NCBI GenBank assembly: GCA_963836015.1
Contig: CAWIIF010000003.1
Location: 62,001 to 126,000 of the forward strand
Source: CAWCDJ01 sp963836015
GTDB taxonomy: Bacteria > Acidobacteriota > Terriglobia > Bryobacterales > Bryobacteraceae
Direction: 5' to 3'
DNA length: 64,000 bases
Shown here: positions 8,801 to 16,786 of the stretch, piece by piece
Position numbering within the stretch: position 1 is the stretch's first letter
Layout of the letters: the number at the start of each line of letters is the position of its first letter
Made by a program: the position numbers and the translations under genes
Notes under the pieces: model-generated
Database searches by the model: none
The model's input: only the letters and a program-made list of their open reading frames with translations
What the model was told of the DNA's origin: nothing

Positions 8801-9175
8801 ATCGCGGCGATCGACGCCGAGGGATTCCTGCGCATCACCGACCGGCTCTCGCGGTTCTCCAAGATCGCCGGTGAGATGGTGCCGCATATCAAAATCGAAG
8901 AAGCGCTGGCCGGCATACTGGGCGAGGCGCCCTGCGCCGTGACGGCCGTGCCCGACGAGCAGCGCGGCGAACGGTTGGCAGCGCTGTACGTATGTCCCGA
9001 CCTATCGCCGGCCGAGCTCTGGCAGCGGCTGTCCGCCACGGACCTGCCGCGGCTGTGGCTTCCCAAGCGGGAGAACCTCTACCAGGTAGAAGCGCTCCCG
9101 CAGCTTGGCACCGGGAAGCTTGATTTGCGGGCGCTCAAAGCGCTCGCCCTCCAGCTTTCGCAAATCCCCGTCTGA
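5828..9175 (+). CDS. aas: LplT-PlsC-Aas fusion: lysophospholipid transporter / acyltransferase / acyl-ACP synthetase
   Basis: The 1115-residue protein joins three activities. Residues 1-410 are a major facilitator membrane domain (FLGAFNDSVYQTIVAL, many hydrophobic helices) matching the lysophospholipid flippase LplT. Residues 420-610 are a PlsC/LPLAT acyltransferase with HxxxxD at His440-Asp445 (NHMSQIDG) and FAEGSITRTG. Residues 640-1115 are an AMP-forming acyl-ACP synthetase with the P-loop SSGSTGVPKG (about 762-771), GYGATEMAP and YITGDIAAIDAEGFL. In E. coli lplT and aas are adjacent genes that flip and re-acylate 2-acyl-lysophosphatidylethanolamine at the inner membrane; here all parts lie in one chain. 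The ATG at 5828 fits the MFS start better than an upstream TTG at 5765. Confidence 0.92.
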   Translation: MTRGGYSDLLKNGGFQAFLWTQFLGAFNDSVYQTIVALHAGDVKGGAWVPLVPAVFTVPALLFSGYSGHLADRVSKRSVLIGVKVFEIAVMLFGLATLATGWTGGMLLVVFLMGLHATVFSPAKYGIVPEMLPDRDLSRGNALLEMSTFVSIVLGIAGGGLLFAVWRHAAWRIGAVTAAIALAGFLSSLRITRVAPSGARQPFQVNPFGEIGESIRHLVGDKPLWLAVLGVSYFWFAGVLLKINLQYFGLDVLHASDNGVSLLWAFLAIGIGAGNLLAGRLSGDKVELGLVPLGAILMSVFAFGTCLSGGSLPWAAVMVSLMALSSGLFVVPLYAYIQQRSGRQEKGRVLATNNFLQTIGMLMAAALMLALHTRLDIGAGEILLGFGVATLLVAVYILTVVPDYFVRFVLWLATHSVFRIRIAGQENVPFRGPALIVSNHMSQIDGLLIGACVQRFIRFLVWKPYYETRWLNWFMRLAKAIPVGSGREALESIRTARQELADGHVVCIFAEGSITRTGNLLPFKRGMERIAEGMEAPIIPVHLDGLWGSIFSFERGRFLRKWPKRIPYPVTVSFGAPMPARSTAQEVRQAIQELGAEAAERRKGDAGTLDRRFVRNARRHWNRFAMADSTGRELTYGRLLTAGLLVARQLPQEERIGVVLPPSVGGAVANVAITLAGRVPVNLNFTAGRECMAAAVAQCGIRTVVTTRKLLAQASDLGASLVFIEDLVSRPGKLAQARALLAARLAPPGSRHTPDSLATVVFSSGSTGVPKGVMLSHHNVLSNIEGMAQVFRTGPEDRLAGVLPYFHSFGYTVTVWFPLVAGCGVVYHHNPADAKAVGELAAKYRPTLLLSTPTFCSAYIRKCAPEQFASLRYVLVGAEKLRAPVAQAFREKFGIDLLEGYGATEMAPVIAVNAPDFQEGGLTQVGNKAGTVGHPLPGVAARVVDPATFEPLPPDREGLLLVKGPNRMAGYLGQPERTAEVLRDGWYITGDIAAIDAEGFLRITDRLSRFSKIAGEMVPHIKIEEALAGILGEAPCAVTAVPDEQRGERLAALYVCPDLSPAELWQRLSATDLPRLWLPKRENLYQVEALPQLGTGKLDLRALKALALQLSQIPV

Positions 9176-9202
9176 AATTCCAGTGTGCTCAAGGAGGCCG
9201 CC

Positions 9203-11404
9203 ATGGAAGCCTTGCTACTGTTCTGCCTGATCGTCGTGTTAGTGGTCCGCTGGCTTTGGATCCGCGAACGTCTCGAGCGGATCGAAAACCAACTGAAGGA
9301 GTTCGCACCCACGCCCGTTGTCGCGCCGCCGCGTCCTATTTCCCCGGCCCCCAGCCCCCGACCCCCGGTCCCCGCGATGCCCCCGGCGCCCGAGCCCGCT
9401 CGCACGCGGTCCACGGCCGACTGGGAAGCGACGGTCGGCGGCAACTGGCTCAACAAGCTGGGCGTGCTGATCCTGGTGATCGGGATCGCGCTGGCCCTGG
9501 GCTACTCGTTCACGCGGGTCGGACCCGCCGGCAGGGTCGCGATCTCGCTCGCCGCCAGCGTGTCGATGCTGGCCGCGGGCGCAGTGCTCGAGCCGCGCGA
9601 CCGCTACCGTACGTTCGCCCGCGGGCTGCTGGGCGGCGGATGGGCCGCGCTCTACTTCACGGTGTACGCGATGCACGCGGTCGCCGCTGCGCGGATTCTC
9701 GATGACGCCTTTTTGGCGGCTGCGCTGCTGGCGGCGGTTTCGGCGGGGATGATCCTGCACTCGCTCCGCTACCGCTCACAGACGGTGACGGGGCTGGCCT
9801 ACTTCATCGCGTTTCTCACGCTGGGGATCACCGAGGTGTCGTCGTTTTCGCTGGTCGCCCTGATTCCTCTGGCCGCGTCGCTGCTGTATGTGACGTCACG
9901 CTTCGGCTGGCGAGGTCTCGGCCGGCTGGGCCTGGCAGCCACGTGGATCACCTGCGCGTCGCGCGGCGACACCGGCGCGACGCTGTGGCAGGCGCAGGCC
10001 GTCTTCGCGGTCTACTGGCTGGTGTTCGAAGGATTCGACCTGCTGGCGGCCGACCCCTGGATCCTCCCCGGCAACCTCGTAGGATTCCTCGGGCTCTCGC
10101 TCTTGAAATGGCACGCCGGCGCACCCGATCGCATCTGGCAATTGCTCGCCGCCACGGCTGTTCTTTACCTCGCGGGAGCGCTGGCGCGGGCCAGGTCCGG
10201 CCGCTGGAAGCCGGCGATCACGGTCGCGGCCGGCCTGGCCGCGGCGGCCCTCTGGCTCGAGGTGGATCCGTTGTGGCTGCCGGTGGGTCTGCTGATCGAG
10301 GCAGAGATCCTGCATTTGGCGGGGGTCGCGCTGCGCGAGGACTACCTGCGGATCCTGGCGAGTCCGTTATTTGCGCTGAACCTTGCCGACCTCGCGATCG
10401 CAGTGGTCCCGCAGTTCCCTGCGGACGCCTGGATGCCGGCGGCCCTGGCGAATGTCGGCGTATTGTACGGGAACCGCGCGCTGCGCTCCGCCGATGTGGT
10501 TTACGGGTACTGCGGCCTGGCCGTAGCCGCGCTCCTGGCGGGCTACCACGCGCCGCGCGACGATCGCGGGCTGGCCTGGATGGCGCTCGCCGCGGTGCCA
10601 TTCGCGATCGGCTGGCTGCGGCGCCAGCTCGACCTGCGGATCCACGGCTACCTGCTGGCATGCCTGGGCTTCCTGGGGATGGCGATCGAGTGGCCCGAGC
10701 CGGCGCTCTCGCTGGGCATCGGCGCCGCACTGGCTTATGCCGCGGCAGCTTCGGCGCATTTCTCGCCGGGCGACCGCTTCGTCGAATCCGAGCCGGAGAG
10801 CGTGCGGTTCGCGGGCGCGGCCTTGGGCGTGGTGCTATCGAGCGCAGCTCTGTGGACCGCCTTGCCTCCAGCCGCGGTGGCTCCGGCGTGGGCGGTGCTG
10901 GCCCTGATATCGGCGGCTCCCTGGAAGATTGGAGACTTGCGCTGGCAGGCCTATGCCTTGGCGGTTCTGGCGCTCGGCCGCTGCCTCGCGGTCAACTTCG
11001 CGGGAGGGTCGCCGCTCGCGGGGAGCGCCGCCGTGATCGCGTGCTTCTATGCGGCACAACTCTGGAACCAGCGCGGCAGCCGGACGCGGCTGTTCTTCTC
11101 GCTGGCGGCGACGGTGCTGTTTACGGCGTTGCTTTTCGACCAGGTGTCCGGCAGCCTGTTGACCATCGCGTGCGGCGCCGAAGGCGTGTTGCTACTGGCC
11201 GCGGGCTTTCCGCTGCGCGACCGGGTGCTGCGGCTTTCGGGGTTGACGCTGCTGTTCGGGTGCATCCTGAAGCTCTTCCTTTACGATCTGGCGTCGCTCG
11301 AGACGCTGCCGCGGATCTTCTCGTTCATCGTGCTGGGAGTGATTCTGGTGGGAGTTTCGTGGATTTATACGCGGTTTCGCGAACGGATTCAGAGGTATCT
11401 GTGA
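9203..11404 (+). CDS. DUF2339 multi-span membrane protein
   Basis: The 733-residue protein starts with one hydrophobic helix, a short charged segment (RERLERIENQLKEF) and a Pro-rich linker. Then comes the family hallmark WEATVGGNWLNKLGVLILVIG (near residues 75-95) and some 20 further hydrophobic helices to the C-terminus. DUF2339 proteins are large inner-membrane proteins of unknown function. The start is fixed by AAGGAGG 5 nt before the ATG at 9203. It follows the Aas fusion by 27 bp on the same strand, so the two are probably co-transcribed, hinting at an envelope role. Its stop directly abuts the stop of the convergent peptidase gene with no spacer. Confidence 0.85.
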   Translation: MEALLLFCLIVVLVVRWLWIRERLERIENQLKEFAPTPVVAPPRPISPAPSPRPPVPAMPPAPEPARTRSTADWEATVGGNWLNKLGVLILVIGIALALGYSFTRVGPAGRVAISLAASVSMLAAGAVLEPRDRYRTFARGLLGGGWAALYFTVYAMHAVAAARILDDAFLAAALLAAVSAGMILHSLRYRSQTVTGLAYFIAFLTLGITEVSSFSLVALIPLAASLLYVTSRFGWRGLGRLGLAATWITCASRGDTGATLWQAQAVFAVYWLVFEGFDLLAADPWILPGNLVGFLGLSLLKWHAGAPDRIWQLLAATAVLYLAGALARARSGRWKPAITVAAGLAAAALWLEVDPLWLPVGLLIEAEILHLAGVALREDYLRILASPLFALNLADLAIAVVPQFPADAWMPAALANVGVLYGNRALRSADVVYGYCGLAVAALLAGYHAPRDDRGLAWMALAAVPFAIGWLRRQLDLRIHGYLLACLGFLGMAIEWPEPALSLGIGAALAYAAAASAHFSPGDRFVESEPESVRFAGAALGVVLSSAALWTALPPAAVAPAWAVLALISAAPWKIGDLRWQAYALAVLALGRCLAVNFAGGSPLAGSAAVIACFYAAQLWNQRGSRTRLFFSLAATVLFTALLFDQVSGSLLTIACGAEGVLLLAAGFPLRDRVLRLSGLTLLFGCILKLFLYDLASLETLPRIFSFIVLGVILVGVSWIYTRFRERIQRYL

Positions 11405-12355
11405 TCAGCCCAAACCGGGGATGCCGCCCAGGGTCTTCGCGAGCTTCACGGCGCGCAGGATGGCTTGCACTACGGCTTCGGCGGCGGCGGAGCCGAGTAC
11501 GTTGATGTCGGCGCGGTGGTCGCCGAGGGACAGAGCGAAGGTGACGTCGCCATCCATCATGGTGTTGACGGGGTAGATGGAGCGGGCCGTCCCCAGGCCG
11601 GCGAATTGCGCCAGCTTGGTCGCCTCCACCTTGGAGAGCTTCGCGTTGGTGGCGACCACGGCCAGGGTTGTATTGACCCGCACCAGGCCGGCGGGCGGGC
11701 GGTTCCGGATCACCGCTTCGCTATCGGCGAACTCGCGGCTGCCGGGGGCCTTGCGCGCGCCGGCGACGATCCGGCCGGTGGACGGGTCGCGCACATCGCC
11801 GAAAGCGTTCACCGCTACCAGACTGGATACCAGCACGCCGCCCGGGAGGGTTACGGTGAACGAGCCCACTCCCGATTTCATCGCCTGGCTCATGCCGAGC
11901 ACTTTGCCGACGGTCGCGCCGGTGCCCGCGCCCACCGAGCCTTCCGCCACCGGGCCATCGGTGGCCCCGGCGGCCGCGGCTTCCCCCATCGCGAGATTGG
12001 GGCGGATCTTCGAGTTGCCGATACCGAGATCGTAGAGAATGGCCGCCGCGACGATAGGAATCCGCCCGGCAGGCGTCACGACTCCCGCGCCGCGCTTCTC
12101 GAGGTAGCGGCGCACGCCCGAAGCCGCTTCCAGCCCGAATGCGCTGCCGCCGGCCAGAAGGATGCCGTGTGCCACGGGATCGACGTGGAGAGGATCGAGC
12201 GCGGGAGTTTCCTCGGTCCCGCTGGCCGATCCGCGGATGTCCACGCCGCCGACGGCTCCCTGCTCGCACAGAATGGCGGTACATCCGGTAATCGCCTGGA
12301 AATCCGAGACGTGGCCGACCAGGATTCCGGGGATGTCCGTAAGTCCTTTACTCAT
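11405..12355 (-). CDS. P1-family peptidase (DmpA/L-aminopeptidase-D-esterase type)
   Basis: The 316-residue protein shows the family pattern: GLTDIPGILVGHVSD at the start, GGVDIRGSASGTEET, GILLAGGSAFGLEAASGV (residues 64-81), and GGVLVSSLVAVNAFGDV around residues 172-188. That last block contains the region where P1/S58 enzymes self-cleave and expose an N-terminal nucleophile; Ser177 and Ser178 are candidates, though the canonical Gly-Ser pair is not obvious. No signal peptide is present, so it should act in the cytoplasm on small peptides or amides. Some homologues lack peptidase activity, so the substrate is uncertain. Confidence 0.85.
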   Translation of the reverse strand: MSKGLTDIPGILVGHVSDFQAITGCTAILCEQGAVGGVDIRGSASGTEETPALDPLHVDPVAHGILLAGGSAFGLEAASGVRRYLEKRGAGVVTPAGRIPIVAAAILYDLGIGNSKIRPNLAMGEAAAAGATDGPVAEGSVGAGTGATVGKVLGMSQAMKSGVGSFTVTLPGGVLVSSLVAVNAFGDVRDPSTGRIVAGARKAPGSREFADSEAVIRNRPPAGLVRVNTTLAVVATNAKLSKVEATKLAQFAGLGTARSIYPVNTMMDGDVTFALSLGDHRADINVLGSAAAEAVVQAILRAVKLAKTLGGIPGLG

Positions 12356-12402
12356 GAGACTTATGGTTCTATGGTAGCATCGAGGTTCGGGGACCTTCCT
12401 TC

Positions 12403-13164
12403 TTGCTCGATCCTTTGAAAGCGCCCGTAGCCGCGGTTCAGGATTTCTTCTTCCTCACCGGACGAGCGTTCAAGAACATCTTTCGCAAGCCCCACTACGG
12501 CGACGACATCATCATGCAGATGGACACGATCGGGGTGGGAAGCCTCACGATCGTGTGCATGACGGGGTTCTTCAGCGGCGCCGTCATGGCCTTGCAGATG
12601 TCGCGCGCCCTGGCGCAATACGGGCAGGTCGGCAAGACCGGGACGCTGGTGTCGTTGACCCTGGTCCGCGAACTGGGCCCGGTGCTGACGGCGATCATGG
12701 TGGCGGGGCGCAACGCCTCCGGCATCGCCAGCGAACTCGGCTCGATGAAAGTGACCGAGCAGATCGACGCCATGCGCGCGCTCGGGACCGACCCCATCCA
12801 GAAACTGGTGACGCCGCGCCTGATCGCGACGGCGGTCATGCTGCCCCTGCTCACCGTGATCGCCGACTTCGTGGGCATGTTCGGCGGCTTCATCATCGCC
12901 GATCTGTTCCTGGGGCTCTCCCCGAGACAATTCTGGACCTCGGTGTGGCAGGCGCTGGTCTGGAACGACGTTTCCCAGGGACTGCTCAAACCTTTCGTCT
13001 TCGCTATCGTCATCTCGATGGTGGGATGCTTCTACGGCCTGCGCACCAGCGGGGGAACGCAAGGTGTCGGCCGTTCGACCACCCAGGCGGTGGTGGCAGC
13101 CGACGTGCTGATCTTTATCCTTGATTTGCTGATCACAAAGATCTTCGTCAGCCAAGTGTCATGA
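12403..13164 (+). CDS. mlaE: MlaE-type ABC transporter permease
   Basis: The 253-residue inner-membrane permease has 5-6 hydrophobic helices and the MlaE core LVRELGPVLTAIMVAGRNAS and GSMKVTEQIDAMRALGTDP. MlaE pairs with MlaF and MlaD to move phospholipids between inner and outer membranes. It appears to start at a TTG, since no in-frame ATG or GTG lies close upstream; GGGGA is about 9 nt before it. It is the first gene of a four-gene run, and its stop overlaps the next start as ATGA, indicating translational coupling. Confidence 0.92.
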   Translation: MLDPLKAPVAAVQDFFFLTGRAFKNIFRKPHYGDDIIMQMDTIGVGSLTIVCMTGFFSGAVMALQMSRALAQYGQVGKTGTLVSLTLVRELGPVLTAIMVAGRNASGIASELGSMKVTEQIDAMRALGTDPIQKLVTPRLIATAVMLPLLTVIADFVGMFGGFIIADLFLGLSPRQFWTSVWQALVWNDVSQGLLKPFVFAIVISMVGCFYGLRTSGGTQGVGRSTTQAVVAADVLIFILDLLITKIFVSQVS

Positions 13165-13988
13165 TGGCCGAAAACGCACGGGTACCGGTTCTCCGGTTCG
13201 ACCATGTCACCGTCCTGTTCGACGGCTCGCCGGTGATTTCGGACATTTCGTTCGAAGCGTTCGAAGGGGAATCGAGGGTGATCCTGGGGGCTTCGGGAAG
13301 CGGCAAAACGGTGCTGCTCAAGACGGCTCTGGCGCTGATCAAGCCGGATCGAGGCAAGGTCTACGCCTTCGGACGGGATCTCACGACCGCTACCGAGCGC
13401 GAGCTTTTCGAGATCCGCAGCAAGATCGGGATGCTGTTTCAGGAGGGCGCGCTTTTCGATTCGCTCACCATCGAAGAGAACGTGGCGTATCCCCTGCTCA
13501 ACCAGCCTTCCATCCAGTGCCCTCCCGAACAGGTGGTGCCTCGGGTCACGGAAGCCCTGGAATTCGTGGAGTTGGGCGGCACGCTCGAGAAGTTTCCGAG
13601 CGAGCTTTCGGGAGGCATGCGCCGCCGCGCGGCGATAGCCCGCGCGGTGGTGACCGAGCCGCCCCTGCTGCTCTACGATTCGCCCACCGCCGGCCTCGAT
13701 CCCATTACGGCCCACACCATTATCGCGTTGCTGATTAAGGAGCGGGATATCAGCCAGACCACGACCCTGGTTGTGACCCAGCGGTACCAGGACGGCAACC
13801 TGATCGCAAATTTTCGCTACAATTCGGAACAAGGGCGTCTGGAGCCGGTCCGCAACGGGGATGGGCGGCGCGCGCAGACCACGTTCATGGTGCTGCGGGA
13901 AGGCCGGTTGGTTTTCGAAGGCGACCAGGACCGGCTGGAAGCTTCCACCGATCCCTACGTTTGCAAATTCGTGAAGCCGCGAGTATAG
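13161..13988 (+). CDS. mlaF: MlaF-type ABC transporter ATPase with altered catalytic residues
   Basis: The 275-residue nucleotide-binding subunit has Walker A GASGSGKT at 43-50, Q-loop MLFQEGALF, and signature LSGGMRRRAAIARA. Two normally conserved catalytic positions differ. The Walker B motif reads LLLYDSPTAGLDP, so the glutamate after Asp173 is Ser174. The H-loop reads VVTQRYQDG, with Gln207 in place of the switch histidine. The C-terminal FMVLREGRLVFEGDQDRLEA is typical of Mce-associated ATPases. Its role is to power lipid transfer through MlaE and MlaD. It overlaps mlaE by 4 bp and precedes mlaD by 3 bp. Confidence 0.92.
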   Translation: MMAENARVPVLRFDHVTVLFDGSPVISDISFEAFEGESRVILGASGSGKTVLLKTALALIKPDRGKVYAFGRDLTTATERELFEIRSKIGMLFQEGALFDSLTIEENVAYPLLNQPSIQCPPEQVVPRVTEALEFVELGGTLEKFPSELSGGMRRRAAIARAVVTEPPLLLYDSPTAGLDPITAHTIIALLIKERDISQTTTLVVTQRYQDGNLIANFRYNSEQGRLEPVRNGDGRRAQTTFMVLREGRLVFEGDQDRLEASTDPYVCKFVKPRV

Positions 13989-13991
13989 ACG

Positions 13992-15065
13992 ATGCCGGAA
14001 CGCGCAAAAGTCCGCTGGTCGCAATTGAAGGTCGGGGTGATTGCGCTAACTGCGTTCATCATCCTCTTCGTTCTGATCTTCCTGCTGACCAGCTCCAAGG
14101 GCTTTTTCAAACACTACGAGCCGCTTTATACCTACATGGACGACGCCTCCGGTCTGGCGGACGGCACCGCGGTGCGTTTGAACGGATACACGATCGGCTA
14201 CCTGGACCACGTGGAGCTGACCAATTCGCGCGATCCGAACAAGGCGGTCAAGTTCGACATGCGGGTGAAGCCGGAGTTTCTGAAGAACATTCCGGTCGAT
14301 TCCATCGCGGCGGTGAGCGCCGCCAACCTGCTGGGCGACAAATTTCTCAACATCACGCGCGGAAAGGCTCCTCAGACGGTGACGGCGGGTGCGGTGCTTC
14401 CGAGCCTGCAGGGCCAGGACATTCCGGAGTTAATGGCGCAGAGCGCGAACCTGCTGAAGTCGTTCCAGACCATTGTCAACCGCGTGGACAACCTGCTGGC
14501 GGGAGTGGAAGCCGGCAAAGGCAACATCGGGCTGCTTCTCAAGGACCGCGAGCTGTACGACCGCCTGAACGGCATTGCGTCGGAAGGGCAGAAACTGCTG
14601 GCGGACGTCCGCACGGGCAACGGAACCATCAGCAAGCTGATCTACAGCGACGAGCTTTATAAGGACATACGCTCGCCGCTGCAGCGCATCGACGCCATGA
14701 TGGCCGATCTGCAAGCCGGCCAGGGTACCGCCGGCAAGCTGCTCAAAGATCCGGCGCTGTTCGACGAAGCGCAGCAGACCCTGGGGCAGATCCGGGGGCT
14801 GGTGACCGATCTGAACGCGGGGAAAGGCACGGCCGGCAAGCTGCTGAAGGACGAGCAGGTCTACCAGCGGCTGGACGCCTTGCTCACGCGGTTCAACACC
14901 ACCATGGACAAGATCAACTCGGGGCAGGGGACGATCGGACAGCTCGTGGTGAATCCGCAACTCTACAACTCGATGAACAGCATGACTCACGAGCTGCAAG
15001 GGTTCGTGACGGACCTGCGCGCCAACCCGAAGAAATTCCTGACGCTGAGGCTGGCCCTGTTTTGA
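13992..15065 (+). CDS. mlaD: MCE-domain (MlaD-type) lipid-transport protein
   Basis: The 357-residue protein has one N-terminal membrane helix (about residues 14-33) and an MCE domain (about 40-125, YMDDASGLADGTAVRLNGYT, then LLGDKFLNITRG). A long C-terminal region contains five recurring units built on GxGTxGKLLKDxxLYxxL (starting near residues 175, 203, 242, 277 and 312). Such repeats are typical of longer Mce proteins and probably form a helical stalk or tunnel across the periplasm. It would hold the lipid channel for the MlaEF transporter. Its stop overlaps the next start by 4 bp. Confidence 0.92.
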   Translation: MPERAKVRWSQLKVGVIALTAFIILFVLIFLLTSSKGFFKHYEPLYTYMDDASGLADGTAVRLNGYTIGYLDHVELTNSRDPNKAVKFDMRVKPEFLKNIPVDSIAAVSAANLLGDKFLNITRGKAPQTVTAGAVLPSLQGQDIPELMAQSANLLKSFQTIVNRVDNLLAGVEAGKGNIGLLLKDRELYDRLNGIASEGQKLLADVRTGNGTISKLIYSDELYKDIRSPLQRIDAMMADLQAGQGTAGKLLKDPALFDEAQQTLGQIRGLVTDLNAGKGTAGKLLKDEQVYQRLDALLTRFNTTMDKINSGQGTIGQLVVNPQLYNSMNSMTHELQGFVTDLRANPKKFLTLRLALF

Positions 15066-15889
15066 GCGGCCGGAAGCGCCTGGTGGTGAACGCCGACGAT
15101 TTCGGCTTCACACCGGATGTCAACGACGGAATCGTCGACGCTCATCGCCGGGGCATCCTGACCGCAACTACGCTGATGGCCAATGGCGAAGCGTTTGACG
15201 ACGCGATCCGCCGCGCGCGGGAAGTGCCGCGCCTGGATATCGGCTGCCATCTCGTGCTGGTCGGCGGACGGTCGCTGCTCACGCGCGGTCCGCTGCCACG
15301 GTCGGTGGCGCAACTGATGGGTGCGCTGGCGCGCCGCGAGATCCGGCCATACGAGGAGCTGGCGGCACAGGTGCGGCGGATTCTGACGGCCGGCGTACGC
15401 CCAACCCACCTCGATACCCACAAACACACGCACCTGGCGCCGCCGGTGCTCGACGCGGTGGCGCGGCTGGGCGAAGAGTACGACATCCGCTGGGTGCGCC
15501 GCCCGTTCGACTTCCCGCTGAACGCCCTACGCGGCACAGTGCCCAGGTTGAGGCGAATGACCAGCAGCGCGATGGGACTGCTGCGCCGCCGGTTTCATCG
15601 CGTGCTCGAACGGCACGGCTGCCGCACCACGGACCACTTCGCCGGGTTCCAGATCACCGGCCGTTTCCGCACGGCCGAGCTGGTGGAGTTGCTGGCCGCG
15701 ATTCCGCCGGGCACGACTGAGCTGATGTGCCACCCGGGCCGGTGCGGCGAGGCGCTGCGGGCCGCGAGCACGCGCTTGAAGGAAAGCCGGGAGCACGAAC
15801 TCGAGGCGCTGATCGCACCCGAGACGCGGGAGGCGCTGGGGAAGAACGCCATCGAGTTGGTGGACTACGCCGGGTTGGGCGCCCCCTAA
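15062..15889 (+). CDS. ChbG/HpnK-family carbohydrate deacetylase
   Basis: The 275-residue protein shows the YdjC/ChbG/HpnK fold: metal-binding NADDFGFTPDVNDG near the start, GCHLVLVGG, and the histidine cluster THLDTHKHTHLAPPVLDA (around 118-135), with LMCHPG near the end. Family members remove N-acetyl groups from chitooligosaccharides or from N-acetylglucosaminyl hopanoids. It begins with a TTG that overlaps the mlaD stop by 4 bp, so it belongs to the mla operon. That context favours a lipid-linked sugar substrate over free chitin oligomers, but this is inference. Confidence 0.85.
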   Translation: MSGRKRLVVNADDFGFTPDVNDGIVDAHRRGILTATTLMANGEAFDDAIRRAREVPRLDIGCHLVLVGGRSLLTRGPLPRSVAQLMGALARREIRPYEELAAQVRRILTAGVRPTHLDTHKHTHLAPPVLDAVARLGEEYDIRWVRRPFDFPLNALRGTVPRLRRMTSSAMGLLRRRFHRVLERHGCRTTDHFAGFQITGRFRTAELVELLAAIPPGTTELMCHPGRCGEALRAASTRLKESREHELEALIAPETREALGKNAIELVDYAGLGAP

Positions 15890-15970
15890 TTAAACGCCGA
15901 AAGCGCGGTTTTTCACAGAGTTTCCCGGGTTGTGGCAAAGGCGGTACAATCCGATTGGGGGATGTGTCTC

Positions 15971-16783
15971 ATGCGAAGTCTCACCGGCTTCAGCCTGGCT
16001 CTTCTACTAGCCACCGTTCTTTCCGCACAGAATCGTTCGGGGTTTGTGAATACACCAGGAGTGACACGGGCTTTCGGGAGCGTGGTATTTCCGGGCGGAA
16101 CGTCTGCCCTCCCGGGTGTCCAGCGAACCACCGGCAGCGTCGTCAATCCGGGCGGCGGAACCCAGATAGGCGTCCCCGGCATTCCCTTACAGACGCCCAT
16201 CACGAACCCGTTCCGGGGTTTCAACGTGCATCAGGGACTCGGCGCTCCGGCGCCGGTCAGAGTGGGGCGCCAGGGCGGCTTCGGACGTCCGGGCGGCGGC
16301 GGCCGTAATGGAGACAATCGCGGCGGCGTCGTATACGCCTACCCGGTGTTCGTGGGGGGCGGCGGCTATTATGGCGGCGATGCCTACGACAATGGCTATG
16401 AGACACCGGCGGTCCAGCCAGAGATGCAGCAGCAGCAGCAGCAACCCAGCATCATGATCATTTTTCCGCCGAACAGCGCCACGCCGACTACCCTCTATCC
16501 ATCGGAACCGGGATCCGGAGCGCAGCAGCCCGCGGCCCCGAATAGTCTGTACGAGCCACAGGCATCCCAACCATCAGCGGACGAGGCGACGCACTACCTG
16601 ATTGCGTTCAAAGATCACACGATCTATTCGGCGGTGGCCTATTGGGTGGATGGCGACACCCTGCATTACTTCACCTCGGGCAACACGCACAACCAGGCGT
16701 CGCTCTCCCTGGTGGACCGGGCGCTCACCGACAAGTTGAATCAGGATTCCGGGCTGCAAGTGAAACTGCCGCCGGCGAAGTAA
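15971..16783 (+). CDS. Exported Gly/Pro/Gln-rich protein of unknown function
   Basis: The 270-residue protein begins with a clear signal peptide (MRSLTGFSLALLLATVLSAQ). The mature part opens with low-complexity Gly-, Pro- and Asn-rich sequence, a Gly/Arg stretch, a GGGGYYGGDAYDNGY segment and a CAG-encoded glutamine run at about 16427-16444. The last 75 residues look folded: THYLIAFKDHTIYSAVAYWV and DGDTLHYFTSGNTHNQASL. The start at 15971 is preferred over 15962 because GGGGGA then has an 8-nt spacing. TACAAT at 15945-15950 may be the -10 element. I recognise no family beyond similar secreted Acidobacteria proteins. Confidence 0.7.
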   Translation: MRSLTGFSLALLLATVLSAQNRSGFVNTPGVTRAFGSVVFPGGTSALPGVQRTTGSVVNPGGGTQIGVPGIPLQTPITNPFRGFNVHQGLGAPAPVRVGRQGGFGRPGGGGRNGDNRGGVVYAYPVFVGGGGYYGGDAYDNGYETPAVQPEMQQQQQQPSIMIIFPPNSATPTTLYPSEPGSGAQQPAAPNSLYEPQASQPSADEATHYLIAFKDHTIYSAVAYWVDGDTLHYFTSGNTHNQASLSLVDRALTDKLNQDSGLQVKLPPAK

Positions 16784-16786
16784 ACT

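Noticed and set aside
5714..8887. The sigma-54 regulator frame stays open on the minus strand for over 1000 more codons upstream
   Set aside because: It is antisense to the clear Aas fusion, has biased Arg/His/Gln composition and no domain; an effect of high GC on the opposite strand.
16427..16444. CAG microsatellite as a phase-variation tract
   Set aside because: A trinucleotide repeat keeps the frame and merely encodes a Gln run; similar Gln tracts occur at about 43790 and 57710.
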